A DNA stretch of 64,000 bases from Variovorax sp. CAN15 (lineage in GTDB: Bacteria > Pseudomonadota > Gammaproteobacteria > Burkholderiales > Burkholderiaceae_C), in contig NZ_JASMRZ010000003.1 in the NCBI RefSeq assembly GCF_030462475.1, positions 128,894-192,893 on the forward strand, read 5' to 3'. Below the pieces are notes generated by a model. That model was not told the origin of the DNA, did no database searches, and saw only the letters and a program-made list of their open reading frames with translations. This document shows, piece by piece, positions 9,275 through 18,830 of the stretch. Made by a program: the position numbers and the translations under genes. Every line of letters begins with the position of its first letter. Position 1 is the stretch's first letter.

Positions 9275-10702
9275 TCAGGCCACCTCGCCGAAAGCCACGC
9301 TCACCCGCAGGCCAGTGGGCTCGGCGGCTTCGAGCCGCAGTTCCGCTCCCAGCAGCTCTGCATAGCGCGAGACGATCGACAGGCCCAGCCCCGAGCCCTG
9401 CCCCAGCTTCTCTCCAGCCGGACCTTGCGCCCATCGCTGCATCAGGGCTCGCTGCGCCTCCAGCGGAATGCCCGGCCCATCGTCGATCACGCTCAGCGTG
9501 CGGCCCGCGAGTTCGACGGTGATGGTGCGCCCGCCGTAGCGCAGCGCGTTGTCGATCAGGTTGTCGAGGATGCCTTCCACCAGCGCCTCGTTGGCCTGCA
9601 CGACCACACCGTCGTCGAGGCCGCGCGCGCCCAGGTCGACGCCGCGCGCATCGGCTCTCGCCAGATGCCGCAGCACCGTCTGCTCGGCGAGCACGTCGAG
9701 CCGCACGGGCACGCGTTTGAGCTCGGTGCGAGCCTCCTCGGCCAATGCGAGCGCCAGCAACTGGTCTATGAGGTGGCTGGCGCGCGCCTGGCGCTCCGAC
9801 ACGCGCTCGAGCTGCTCGCGCCATACCTTGGTGTCGTGCTGGGCCAGGCCGTATTCGGCCAGTGCGCGGATGCCCGCCAGCGGCGTGCGCAGTTCGTGCG
9901 CCACGTTGCCCACGAACTCGCGTTGCGCCTGCACGCTGTTGCCCAGCCGCTCGAACAGCGAGTTGACCGCATTGCCCAACCGCTGGATCTCGCGCGAGGT
10001 CTGCGCCACGGCTACCGGAGAAAGGTCGCGCACGTCGCGCCGGTCGAGCGCGCGCTGCAGGTCGCCCAGCGGCCGCAGATCGCTGCGGATGCCGTACCAG
10101 AGCCAGATCGCGAGCAGTATCAGCAGCACGATCTGCGGCGCGAGCGCATAGCCCAGCAGTTGCCGCACCAGCGCAGCGCGGCTCAGCGTGGTCTGCGCGA
10201 TGATCACCCGATAGGGCATGCTGATGTCGGGCTCGGCGTCATGCTCCAGCACCACCGCGCGCAGCGTGCTGCCTTCATAGTTCACGTCGGAGAAACGGTA
10301 GCGCGCACCGTCCACAGGCAGCGGCGCCTGCAGGCCCGCCTGGCCCGAGATCAGCGAGCCGTCGAGCCGCTGCACCGCGAAGTACACCTTGTCGATCTGG
10401 TCGAAGAGCACGGTCGCCACCTCGCGCGGAGAGAGCATCAGCTCGATGCCGCGCTCGCCCGCCTGCACGTTGGCCGACAGCGCATAGGCGTCATCGAGCA
10501 TGCCGCGGTCGAAGGCCTGTTCGGAGAAGTAGTTGGCGATGACCAGCGCGATGACCGCGCCGACCATCCACGTGAGTGCCAGCGGCACCAGCACGTTGCG
10601 CAGCACGCGCTGCGTGAGCGACGGCGCACGCACCGCAGCCGGCTGCGATCCGGCGCTGGTCTGTTGCTGCTGCCCGTTCACTCGCGCACCGGCGTCGATC
10701 AC
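9275..10702 (-). CDS. sensor histidine kinase (QseC/TctE-like)
   Basis: NVAHELRTPLAGIRALAEY H-box; DNLIDNALRYGG N-box; probable GTG start overlapping the regulator stop (GTGA). Confidence 0.9.
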   Translation of the reverse strand: MIDAGARVNGQQQQTSAGSQPAAVRAPSLTQRVLRNVLVPLALTWMVGAVIALVIANYFSEQAFDRGMLDDAYALSANVQAGERGIELMLSPREVATVLFDQIDKVYFAVQRLDGSLISGQAGLQAPLPVDGARYRFSDVNYEGSTLRAVVLEHDAEPDISMPYRVIIAQTTLSRAALVRQLLGYALAPQIVLLILLAIWLWYGIRSDLRPLGDLQRALDRRDVRDLSPVAVAQTSREIQRLGNAVNSLFERLGNSVQAQREFVGNVAHELRTPLAGIRALAEYGLAQHDTKVWREQLERVSERQARASHLIDQLLALALAEEARTELKRVPVRLDVLAEQTVLRHLARADARGVDLGARGLDDGVVVQANEALVEGILDNLIDNALRYGGRTITVELAGRTLSVIDDGPGIPLEAQRALMQRWAQGPAGEKLGQGSGLGLSIVSRYAELLGAELRLEAAEPTGLRVSVAFGEVA

Positions 10703-11388
10703 ACCTCGGCTTCGAGCAGGTAGCCGATGCCGCGCAGCGTGCGGATGCTCGCGCCCGTGCCCTGCAGCTTTTTGCGCAGGCGCGAGATGAAGGCCTCGAG
10801 CGCGTTGTCGCCCAGCGATTCGTCGAAGCTGGAGAGCTTGTCGGACAGCGCACGCTTGCTCACCGTGCGGCCCGGCGGGCTCATGAGCTCCCACAGCACC
10901 TCGAACTCGCGAGCGGGCAGGTCGAGCGGCCCGCTCGCCGTGGAGAAGCGGCGCGCCTTGCGGTCGAGCTTGAGCTGACCGAGCAGCACGATGTCTTCCG
11001 TGCCCTTGGCGCGGCGCACGAGTGCTCGCAGGCGTGCTTCGACCTCCGCCAGGTCGAAGGGCTTGCCGAGGTAGTCGTCGGCGCCCGCGTCGAGACCGGC
11101 GATGCGTTCCTCGGTGCGCCCGCGCGCGGTAAGCACCAGCACCGGCGTGCGGTCGCCGCGTGCGCGTGCCTGCCGCAATGCGGTGAGGCCGCTTGCGAGG
11201 CCGCTGGTCGGGCTCGCGGTGGCGGGCAGGTTGAGGTCGAGCAGCACGGCATCGAAGGGCTGCACGCGCCACAGGTGGTCGGCATCTTCGACGTTGGTGG
11301 AAACATCGACGCGATGGCCTGCATCAGCGAGGCTGCGTACCATCACATCGCGCAAAACGGTGTCGTCTTCGACAAGCAGAATTCGCAT
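10699..11388 (-). CDS. OmpR-family response regulator (QseB/TctD-like)
   Basis: MRILLVEDDTVLRDVMVRSLADAG... receiver; C-terminal winged helix ending RTLRGIGYLLEAEV. Confidence 0.93.
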   Translation of the reverse strand: MRILLVEDDTVLRDVMVRSLADAGHRVDVSTNVEDADHLWRVQPFDAVLLDLNLPATASPTSGLASGLTALRQARARGDRTPVLVLTARGRTEERIAGLDAGADDYLGKPFDLAEVEARLRALVRRAKGTEDIVLLGQLKLDRKARRFSTASGPLDLPAREFEVLWELMSPPGRTVSKRALSDKLSSFDESLGDNALEAFISRLRKKLQGTGASIRTLRGIGYLLEAEV

Positions 11389-11525
11389 GGTCTTTGAATG
11401 GTTGGGGGTAATCTGCCTTGCGAACGACGGGTCAGCAGCCGGTCAGTCGCTCCAAGCGATAAACGCCACATGAGCATACGACAGCACGATGAATCACGGG
11501 CCATTTTCATGGCCCGCGCAACACG

Positions 11526-12386
11526 ATGAGCGCACGCGAACCCTCCGATCTGCTGAGCCTGGTTTCCCCGGAAGTACAAGGCACCGCCGTGGTCCTGCTG
11601 CATGGTTTATGCAGCACGCCTGACGAGTTGCTGACCGTGCAGTCGGCGCTGCGCAGCCGTGGCTATCCGGTTCATCCGCTGTCCATCGAGGGTTACTCGT
11701 TCGACGCCGACGCACCGATGCAGCGCGCGGCGCCGTACGAACGCTGGCTCGACGCGATCCAGATCCAGGTGAAGGCACTGCGCCAGCGTCACGACCGCGT
11801 GATGCTCATCGGCATCTCCGCGGGCTCCTCGCTGGCGCTGGGCGCGGCCATCCGCTGCGGCGGCGACGTCGATGCGCTGGTGCTCATGTCGACCACGCTG
11901 CGCTTCGACGGCTGGGCCATCCCGCGCACGCAGTTCCTGCTGCCGCTGGCCTTCTACACGCCGCTGGGCCGGCTCTGGCAATACCGCGAGCGCCCGCCCT
12001 ATGGCGTGAAGAACGAACGCGTGCGCGCCTGGATCGAACGCGAGCTGCGCCACCGCAAGATCTCGCGCGCCGGCAGTTCTGTCCTCGGCGTGGGTCACCT
12101 TCGCGAGCACGACCGTCTCATCCGCCACGTGCGCCGCAACCTGCACGGCGTGCAGTGCGGCAACGTGCTGGCCCTGCATGCCCAGCAGGACGAGGTGGCC
12201 AGCGTGGCCAACCTGGGCATCCTCGCGCGCGGCCTTCGCTGCCGCGCATTCCGTGCCGTGGTGGTCGCCAACAGCTACCACATGATCACGATCGACAACG
12301 ATCGTCAACAGGTCGTGAGCGAAACGGTGTCATTCGCCGATGCTGTGGCGCATGGCACGATGCCCGAGCATCCGCTGTACGCCTGA
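11526..12386 (+). CDS. alpha/beta hydrolase (carboxylesterase-like)
   Basis: VVLLHGLCSTPDELLTV...; nucleophile elbow GISAGSS. Confidence 0.85.
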   Translation: MSAREPSDLLSLVSPEVQGTAVVLLHGLCSTPDELLTVQSALRSRGYPVHPLSIEGYSFDADAPMQRAAPYERWLDAIQIQVKALRQRHDRVMLIGISAGSSLALGAAIRCGGDVDALVLMSTTLRFDGWAIPRTQFLLPLAFYTPLGRLWQYRERPPYGVKNERVRAWIERELRHRKISRAGSSVLGVGHLREHDRLIRHVRRNLHGVQCGNVLALHAQQDEVASVANLGILARGLRCRAFRAVVVANSYHMITIDNDRQQVVSETVSFADAVAHGTMPEHPLYA

Positions 12387-12420
12387 CAACCTCGATCACG
12401 TCCGAAAGGAAAGCATCCCC

Positions 12421-12717
12421 ATGTCTTCTTCCGATCTCTCCTCGCCCACCTTCAACACCATCGCCGCGATCCTGCGGGACGACTTCCGCGTCGACTCCGC
12501 GGCCATCTCGCCGGCCACCGCGCTGACCGACCTCGGCCTCGACTCGCTCGCGCTGATGGAGTTCGTCTTCGCCGTCGAAGACGCATTCCACCTGCGCATT
12601 CCCGAGGACCGCCTCGACCCGCGCGAAGCCGGCATCACGCTGCAGCGCCTGTGCGAAGTGATCGACACCGAGAGCGCCGGTGCAACCGCGGGCCTGCCCG
12701 CCGAAGCGACGGCATGA
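12421..12717 (+). CDS. acyl carrier protein
   Basis: DLGLDSLALMEFVFAVEDAFHLRIPEDRL; DSL phosphopantetheine attachment motif. Confidence 0.93.
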   Translation: MSSSDLSSPTFNTIAAILRDDFRVDSAAISPATALTDLGLDSLALMEFVFAVEDAFHLRIPEDRLDPREAGITLQRLCEVIDTESAGATAGLPAEATA

Positions 12718-13997
12718 GCAGCGGCGCCGCTCACTCCGTGCTCGCCGCCTCCGCCGCGCGTGTCGCATCGGCGCCCGTGCGCGTCAGCGGCATCGGCTTC
12801 GTCACGCCCATCGGCCGCACCGTGGAGGCCTTCGACGAAGCCCTGTTCGCTGGCCGATCGGCAGTTCGCGCGCAGACGCTGGAGATCAAGGGCATGGACC
12901 CGATGGCGCTCGCCGTCGCCGCCTGCGACTTCGATTCGAACGGCGTGCGCAGCACCTCCCGCCTGCCGCTGGACCGTGGCACCGCCATGGCGCTGGCCGC
13001 CGCGCAGGACGCCGCCGGCGAAGCGAGGATCGACCTCGACACCATCGACCGCGACCGTCTCGGCATCTTCTGGGGCAGCGGCCTCGCGGGCGCCGGCACC
13101 TTCGACAACACCACCAGCACGCTCTACGGCGAACAGCGCCGCATGCGCCCGACCACCGTGCTCACAGTGATGCCCAACGCCGCGGTGGCGGAGCTCGCCC
13201 TGCACTTCGGCGCGCGCGGCTCTGCCATTGCATACGCCTGTGCCTGCGCATCCTCGGCCGTGGCCATCGGCGAGGCGATGCGCGCCATTCGCGGCGGCTG
13301 GATCGACGTCGCCATCGTCGGCGGCCACGACGCCATGCTCACGCCCGGCGTGATGGCCAGCTGGCACGCCATGCGCGTGATGGCGCCGCCGCCGGCCGAT
13401 GCGCCATCGACCGCATGCCGGCCCTTCTCGGGTGACCGCGCGGGCTTTGCCATCGGCGAAGGCGCGGCCGCGCTGGTGCTCGAATCCGAAGCGCACGCGG
13501 CTGCGCGCGGCGCTGAAGCCGCGCCCTTCGTGCTCGCGGGCTACGCCACCAACTGCGACGGCACGCACATCACCAACCCCGACACCGCGGGCCAGGTGCG
13601 CGTGATGCGCGCCGCGCTGCGCGACGCGGGCATCGAGGCTTCCGAGATCGGCCACATCAATGCGCACGGCACGGCCACCTCGGCCGGCGATGCGGCCGAA
13701 GCCGCATCGATCCGCGAAGTGTTCGGCAACACCGTTCCGGTGAGCGCGACCAAGGCCATCCACGGCCACGTGCTTGGCGGCGGCGGTGCGATCGAGCTCG
13801 TCGCCACGCTGCGCGCGCTGGCACGCGAGACGCTGCCGCCCATCGCCAACCTGCAGACGCCCGACGCCGCTTTCGATCTCGACTTCGTGCAGGGCGAGGC
13901 CCGCGAGGCCAAGGGCATGCGCTACGCGCTGTCCAATTCCTTCGCTTTTGGCGGCACCAACGCCGTCATCGTGGCCGGCCGCGCGTCCGATCGCTGA
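12714..13997 (+). CDS. beta-ketoacyl-ACP synthase (FabF-like)
   Basis: VSGIGFVTPIGRTVEAF; active-site YACACASSAVAIGEA; NAHGTATSAGD; ATGA overlap with the ACP. Confidence 0.94.
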   Translation: MSSGAAHSVLAASAARVASAPVRVSGIGFVTPIGRTVEAFDEALFAGRSAVRAQTLEIKGMDPMALAVAACDFDSNGVRSTSRLPLDRGTAMALAAAQDAAGEARIDLDTIDRDRLGIFWGSGLAGAGTFDNTTSTLYGEQRRMRPTTVLTVMPNAAVAELALHFGARGSAIAYACACASSAVAIGEAMRAIRGGWIDVAIVGGHDAMLTPGVMASWHAMRVMAPPPADAPSTACRPFSGDRAGFAIGEGAAALVLESEAHAAARGAEAAPFVLAGYATNCDGTHITNPDTAGQVRVMRAALRDAGIEASEIGHINAHGTATSAGDAAEAASIREVFGNTVPVSATKAIHGHVLGGGGAIELVATLRALARETLPPIANLQTPDAAFDLDFVQGEAREAKGMRYALSNSFAFGGTNAVIVAGRASDR

Positions 13998-14030
13998 AGA
14001 TTCACTGAACGCTTCCTGAAAAATCGCGCG

Positions 14031-15161
14031 GTGCATCGGCTGGTTGTTTTCGTGGTGCCGGTGTTCGCGCTGCTCATGGCGTGCGAGTTCGCCTGGGGCT
14101 GGCTCAAGCGGCGCAACACCTACCGCTTCAGCGACACCATCGGCAGCCTCAGCCAGGGGCTACTGAGCCAGGCGCTCTCGGTGTGCACGCAGCTCTTCCA
14201 GATCGGCCTGTACGCACTGGTCTATCCGCTGGTCGCGATCTGGACGCGGCCCGCCTTCTGGGACAGCGCCATGGGCTGGATCGCCGCGGTGCTGCTGTTC
14301 GACTTCTTCGACTACTGGCTGCATCGCGCCGGGCACGAGTCGGCCGTGTTCTGGGCCGCCCACTCGGTACACCACCAGAGCCAGCACTTCAACTTCTCCA
14401 CCGCACTGCGGCAGGAAAGCACGGTGGCATTTCTCGGCTGGGCCTTCTACCTGCCGATGGCGGTGATCGGAGTGCCGCCGGAGCAGTTCGGGCTCGCGGG
14501 GCTGATCGTGCTGGTCTACCAGTTCTGGATCCACACCGAGCACATCGGCAAGCTGGGCTGGTTCGACCGCGTGTTCTCCTCGCCTTCGAACCACCGCGTG
14601 CATCACGCGGTGAACGACCGGTACATCGACCGCAACTACGGCGGCATGCTCGTGGTGTGGGACCGCATGTTCGGCACCTTCGCCGAGGAAACCGAACGCT
14701 GCGTCTACGGCACGCGCAAGGCGCTCGCCAGCTTCGACCCGATGCGCGCGATCCTCGGCCCCTACATGCCGCTGCTGCGCGACGCCTGGCACACGAAGCG
14801 CTGGCAGGACAAGATCGCCGTGTGGCTCAAGCCGCCGGGCTGGCGGCCGGCCGACGTGGCGGCGCGCTTTCCGGAACCCGCGTTCTCGCTGGAAGAAGCC
14901 ATGCGCATCCACGCCCCCGTGCTCACGCGAGCGCAGGTCGCCTCGGCCACCCTTCACTTCGCATGCTGGGTCGGCGTGACGCTGGCCTTTCTCTGGCGCG
15001 CGGACGATCTCGCTTTCCGCACAGGGCTGTCGCTTCTCGCACTCTCGGTCGGCGGATTCTGGTCGACAGGCGCGGTACTCGATTCGCGCCTGCGTCTGCG
15101 ATGGGCGTGGTGCGCACAAGCGGCACTTCTCGCCATCTCGGCGGTACTGCTCTTCGGCTGA
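14031..15161 (+). CDS. sterol desaturase / fatty acid hydroxylase superfamily protein
   Basis: DYWLHRAGHESAVFWAAHSVHHQSQHFN and SNHRVHHAVNDRYIDRNYGG His clusters; GTG start. Confidence 0.93.
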   Translation: MHRLVVFVVPVFALLMACEFAWGWLKRRNTYRFSDTIGSLSQGLLSQALSVCTQLFQIGLYALVYPLVAIWTRPAFWDSAMGWIAAVLLFDFFDYWLHRAGHESAVFWAAHSVHHQSQHFNFSTALRQESTVAFLGWAFYLPMAVIGVPPEQFGLAGLIVLVYQFWIHTEHIGKLGWFDRVFSSPSNHRVHHAVNDRYIDRNYGGMLVVWDRMFGTFAEETERCVYGTRKALASFDPMRAILGPYMPLLRDAWHTKRWQDKIAVWLKPPGWRPADVAARFPEPAFSLEEAMRIHAPVLTRAQVASATLHFACWVGVTLAFLWRADDLAFRTGLSLLALSVGGFWSTGAVLDSRLRLRWAWCAQAALLAISAVLLFG

Positions 15162-15219
15162 ACGCCGGGCATCCGCCGCCCGCTATGCTCGGCGCCTTCA
15201 CCGTTGCAGGGCACCCATC

Positions 15220-15702
15220 ATGCGCAGGCTGGCCACTCCCGAAGACATCGACACCGTCTTCGCCCTCTACATGCACGAGAAGGTCGTGCCCTACCTGGGC
15301 TACGACCCGATGCCGCTGGAAGACTTCAAGCAGATCTACCGGCAGCTGCTGGATGGCCGCGACTTCTTCGTCTACGAACGCGACGGCCGCATCGCCGGCT
15401 TCTACCGAGCCTCGCGCTACCCGGGCCGCGTGCGGCATGTGGCCGGCCTGGGCACGCTGGCCGTCGACCCTACGCTGCATGGCCAAGGCATCGCGCTGGC
15501 GATGGTCGCGGATGCGATCGAACGGCTGAAGGCGGACGGCGTCAAGCGCATCGAGCTCATCGTGGAAAGCGACAACGCACCAGCGCTGCGCTTCTACGAG
15601 AAGCTCGGCTTCGAAAGGGAAGGCACGCTGCGCAGGTTCTACAAGCGCGCCTCCGACAAGCAGGCCATCGACGACCACATCATGGCGCTGCTGTTCGACT
15701 GA
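15220..15702 (+). CDS. GNAT family N-acetyltransferase
   Basis: LAVDPTLHGQGIALAMVADAIERLKADGVKRIELIVESDNAPALRFYEKLGF. Confidence 0.93.
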   Translation: MRRLATPEDIDTVFALYMHEKVVPYLGYDPMPLEDFKQIYRQLLDGRDFFVYERDGRIAGFYRASRYPGRVRHVAGLGTLAVDPTLHGQGIALAMVADAIERLKADGVKRIELIVESDNAPALRFYEKLGFEREGTLRRFYKRASDKQAIDDHIMALLFD

Positions 15703-15717
15703 ACTTGCGAAGGAGCC

Positions 15718-17961
15718 TCAGGGCTTCCACCGCCGCAGCAGCAGCGCATTGGCCATCACGCTCACGCTCGACAGCGCCATCGCCGCGCCGGCCACCACCG
15801 GGCTCAGCAGGCCGAAGGCCGCGAGCGGAATGCCGGCCACGTTGTAGGCGAAGGCCCAGAACAGGTTCTGCCGGATCTTCGCCACCGTGCGGCCCGAAAG
15901 CTCCAAGGCCTGCGCGACCAGCGCAAGGTCGCCACGCATCAGCGTGATGCCGGCGGCTTCCATCGCCACGTCGGTGCCGCCGCCCGAAGGCGCCATTGCA
16001 ATGCCGACGTCGGCCGCAGCCAGCGCGGGTGCATCGTTGGCACCGTCACCGATCATCGCGACGACATGCCCGTCGCTTCGCAGCGCCGCGACCTGCGCAG
16101 CCTTGTCGGCAGGCAGCACATCGGCGCGCACATCCTCGGCCGCGATGCCCAGCCGTGCTGCCATGGCCTGCGCCGCGCGCAGGTTGTCGCCCGAGATCAT
16201 CACAACGCGCAGTCCACGTGCACGCAGCGTGCGGATGGCTTCGGCGGCCTGCGGCTTGGGCTCGTCGGCGAAGGCGAGCAGGGCCTGCACATGCGCGGCG
16301 CCGGCTTCGTCGAAGCGCAGCAGCGCGGAGACCGTCGCGCCCTGCGATTGAAGATGCTCCACTTCCTCCGCGTCGGGTACCGCGTCGAGTTCGCGGCACC
16401 AGCGCAGGCTGGCGATGGCCCACTGACCGCCCTCTACTTCCCCGCGAACGCCACGGCCCGGCGAGGCCTGCATCGCACCCAGCACGGGTACATGCAGATT
16501 GCGCTGCGCGGCGGCCGACGTCACCGCCTTGGCCAGCGGATGCTCGCTGCCGCCTTGCAGGCTGGCGGCGGTGGCGAGCAGCTGGTCCTGGGAGACCGAA
16601 GCGCCGGCCACGGGCACCAGCGCGGTGAGCACGGGGCGGCCGACGGTCAGCGTGCCAGTCTTGTCGAACGCGGCTGTGTCGACCCGGTGCGCTATTTCCA
16701 GTGCCCGGGCGTCCTTGATGAGCACGCCATGCCGCGCCGCCACGCCAGTACCAGCCATCACCGCCACGGGCGTCGCAAGGCCGAGTGCACACGGACAGGC
16801 GATGACGAGCACCGCCACCGCATGGATCAGCGCGGTCTCGATGCCGGCACCCGCCACCATCCATCCCGCGAAGGTGACCAGCGCGATCAGCAGCACCACC
16901 GGCACGAACACGGCGGCGACCTTGTCCACCAGACGCTGGATCGGCGCCTTGGCGGCCTGCGCGTCCTCGACCAGGCGGATGATGCGCGCCAGCACACTCT
17001 CGGCGCCGACAGCGCTCACCTCGACGACCATGCGGCCGTCGCCGTTCACCGCGCCGCCGGTCAGCGCATCACCCGGTCCCTTGGTCACCGGCAGCGGTTC
17101 GCCGGTGAGCATGGATTCGTCGACTTCGGAATGCCCTTCCAGCACCTTCGCATCGGCCGGCACGCGCTCGCCGGGCCGCACCGCGAGACGGTCGCCAACC
17201 ATCACCTCGGCGAGCGGCACGTCGCTTTCCTTTCCGCGTGCGTCGAGCACGTGCGCCACTTCGGGCCGCAGCTGCTGCAGCGCGCGGATCGCCGAGGTGG
17301 CCTGCCGCTTGGCGCGTGCCTCCAGCCATTTGCCGAGCAGCACCAGCGTGATCACCACCGCCGAGGCCTCGAAGTACAGGTGCGGCACCATGCCATGGCC
17401 CGCATGCTCGCCGGTGGCGGCGCGCCACCAGAGCCAGAGCGAAAGCCCGAAAGCCGCGCTGGTGCCGAGCGCCACCAGCAGGTCCATGTTGCCGGTGCGC
17501 GCCTTCACCGCATGCCAGCCCGCGCGATAGAAACGCGCGCCCAGCCAGAACTGCACCGGCGTCGCGAGCAGCAGCTGCGCCCATGGCGGCAGCATCCAGT
17601 CGAGCCCGAAGAAGCCGCCCAGCATCGGCGCCATCAGCGGGATCGACAGCGCAAGCCCGATCGCGACCGGGGCGAAGCCGGCCCATGGCGAGAGCCTGGC
17701 TTCGTCTGCCGCGCTGCTGGCGGCACGAGGTTCATAGCCGGCGGCGCGCACGGCGCGGCGCAGGCGGACATCGATGTCATCCTCGCCAGAGGCAACCACG
17801 CGGGCCGATTCGGTCGCGAGATTCACGCTCACGTCCTGCACGCCAGGCACGTTCTTCAGGGCACGCTCCACACGCATGACGCAGGAGGCGCAAGTCATGC
17901 CGCCGATGGACAGATCGAGCGTGGCGGTGGCGGGTATTTGCCGGAGCTGAGGTTTTTCCAT
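15718..17961 (-). CDS. copA: copper-translocating P-type ATPase
   Basis: N-terminal GGMTCASC metal-binding motif; [26 protein letters not shown]; CueR-like promoter; linked to copZ and cueR. Confidence 0.96.
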   Translation of the reverse strand: MEKPQLRQIPATATLDLSIGGMTCASCVMRVERALKNVPGVQDVSVNLATESARVVASGEDDIDVRLRRAVRAAGYEPRAASSAADEARLSPWAGFAPVAIGLALSIPLMAPMLGGFFGLDWMLPPWAQLLLATPVQFWLGARFYRAGWHAVKARTGNMDLLVALGTSAAFGLSLWLWWRAATGEHAGHGMVPHLYFEASAVVITLVLLGKWLEARAKRQATSAIRALQQLRPEVAHVLDARGKESDVPLAEVMVGDRLAVRPGERVPADAKVLEGHSEVDESMLTGEPLPVTKGPGDALTGGAVNGDGRMVVEVSAVGAESVLARIIRLVEDAQAAKAPIQRLVDKVAAVFVPVVLLIALVTFAGWMVAGAGIETALIHAVAVLVIACPCALGLATPVAVMAGTGVAARHGVLIKDARALEIAHRVDTAAFDKTGTLTVGRPVLTALVPVAGASVSQDQLLATAASLQGGSEHPLAKAVTSAAAQRNLHVPVLGAMQASPGRGVRGEVEGGQWAIASLRWCRELDAVPDAEEVEHLQSQGATVSALLRFDEAGAAHVQALLAFADEPKPQAAEAIRTLRARGLRVVMISGDNLRAAQAMAARLGIAAEDVRADVLPADKAAQVAALRSDGHVVAMIGDGANDAPALAAADVGIAMAPSGGGTDVAMEAAGITLMRGDLALVAQALELSGRTVAKIRQNLFWAFAYNVAGIPLAAFGLLSPVVAGAAMALSSVSVMANALLLRRWKP

Positions 17962-17967
17962 GCACCA

Positions 17968-17998
17968 AGGCTAAAGCCTCACACCATGTCAAGGTCAA
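17968..17998 (-). promoter_or_regulatory. CueR/MerR-type copA promoter (-35 TTGACC, 19-bp spacer, -10 TAGCCT)
   Basis: Minus strand: TTGACCTTGACATGGTGTGAGGCTTTAGCCT; same length and layout as the E. coli copA promoter as I recall it; adjacent cueR. Confidence 0.75.
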
Positions 17999-18023
17999 GC
18001 GGAACAATCCAGAACCCCTGTGC

Positions 18024-18054
18024 TGGACGTTGACATCGTGAGAGGGTTCAAACT
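18024..18054 (+). promoter_or_regulatory. second CueR-like box upstream of copZ-cueR
   Basis: TTGACATCGTGAGAGGGTT (18030-18048) matches the copA spacer TTGACATGGTGTGAGGCTT at 16 of 19 positions. Confidence 0.55.
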
Positions 18055-18128
18055 GCGGTTTCCCGGGTCGGTTGGCCGACCACTTCCCTTTCCCACCCAT
18101 CATTTATCTACTTTCAAGGAGTATCACG

Positions 18129-18323
18129 ATGAGCCAGAAATTCCAGGTCACGGGCATGAGCTGCGGCCATTGCGTGAACGCAGTACAGAACGCGGTGCAA
18201 ACGGTGGATCCCGAAGCGCAGGTCACGGTCGACCTGGAAACGGGCCATGTCGACGTGCTGAGCGAACAGCCGCGCAAGGACATCGTGGCCGCCATCGAGA
18301 ACGCGGGGTACGCGGTTCAATGA
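18129..18323 (+). CDS. copZ: heavy-metal-associated domain copper chaperone
   Basis: MSQKFQVTGMSCGHCVNAVQNAVQ... MxCxxC motif, 64 aa. Confidence 0.92.
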   Translation: MSQKFQVTGMSCGHCVNAVQNAVQTVDPEAQVTVDLETGHVDVLSEQPRKDIVAAIENAGYAVQ

Positions 18324-18721
18324 CGACGGGCCCGGTCAGCATCGGCGAGGCGGCGCAAAGATCGGGCGTGTCGGCCCGCATGGTCCGCCACTACGAGGGC
18401 CTGGGCCTGTTGCCCGCGGTGGCGCGCACCGAGAGCGGCTACCGCCAGTACGGCGAAGCCGACATCCACACGCTGCGCTTCATCAAGCGCTCACGCGACC
18501 TCGGCTTCTCGATGGAAGAGATCGCCGAACTGGTCGGGCTATGGAACAACCGGCGCCGCGCCAGCTCGAGCGTGAAGCGCATCGCCGAGAAGCATCTCGG
18601 TGAACTGGAACAGCGCATCGCCGACATGCAGTCCATGCGCAGCACGCTGGCGCACCTGGTGCATTGCTGCCACGGCGACGCGCGCCCCGAGTGCCCGATC
18701 CTCGACGACCTCGCGAAATAG
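18320..18721 (+). CDS. cueR: MerR-family Cu(I)-responsive transcriptional regulator
   Basis: SIGEAAQRSGVSARMVRHYEGLGLLPAVARTESGYRQY; C-terminal CCHGDARPECPIL metal loop; ATGA overlap with copZ. Confidence 0.9.
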   Translation: MTTGPVSIGEAAQRSGVSARMVRHYEGLGLLPAVARTESGYRQYGEADIHTLRFIKRSRDLGFSMEEIAELVGLWNNRRRASSSVKRIAEKHLGELEQRIADMQSMRSTLAHLVHCCHGDARPECPILDDLAK

Positions 18722-18825
18722 GTACTCCCCCAGGCTTCGCGCACTTCGTGTCGCTGCGCCAACCCCTTCGCCGGGGCCAATACCTGTGGCCCGGCGAAGC
18801 CGGTTCCACGGTGTTCCCGGAATAA
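18721..18825 (-). repeat. dispersed intergenic repeat, copy 1
   Basis: Reverse complement contains GGAACCGGCTTCGCCGGGCC...GCCCCGGCGAAGGGGTTGGCG...ACACGAAGTG, closely matching 21166-21262. Confidence 0.85.
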
Positions 18826-18830
18826 GTCCT

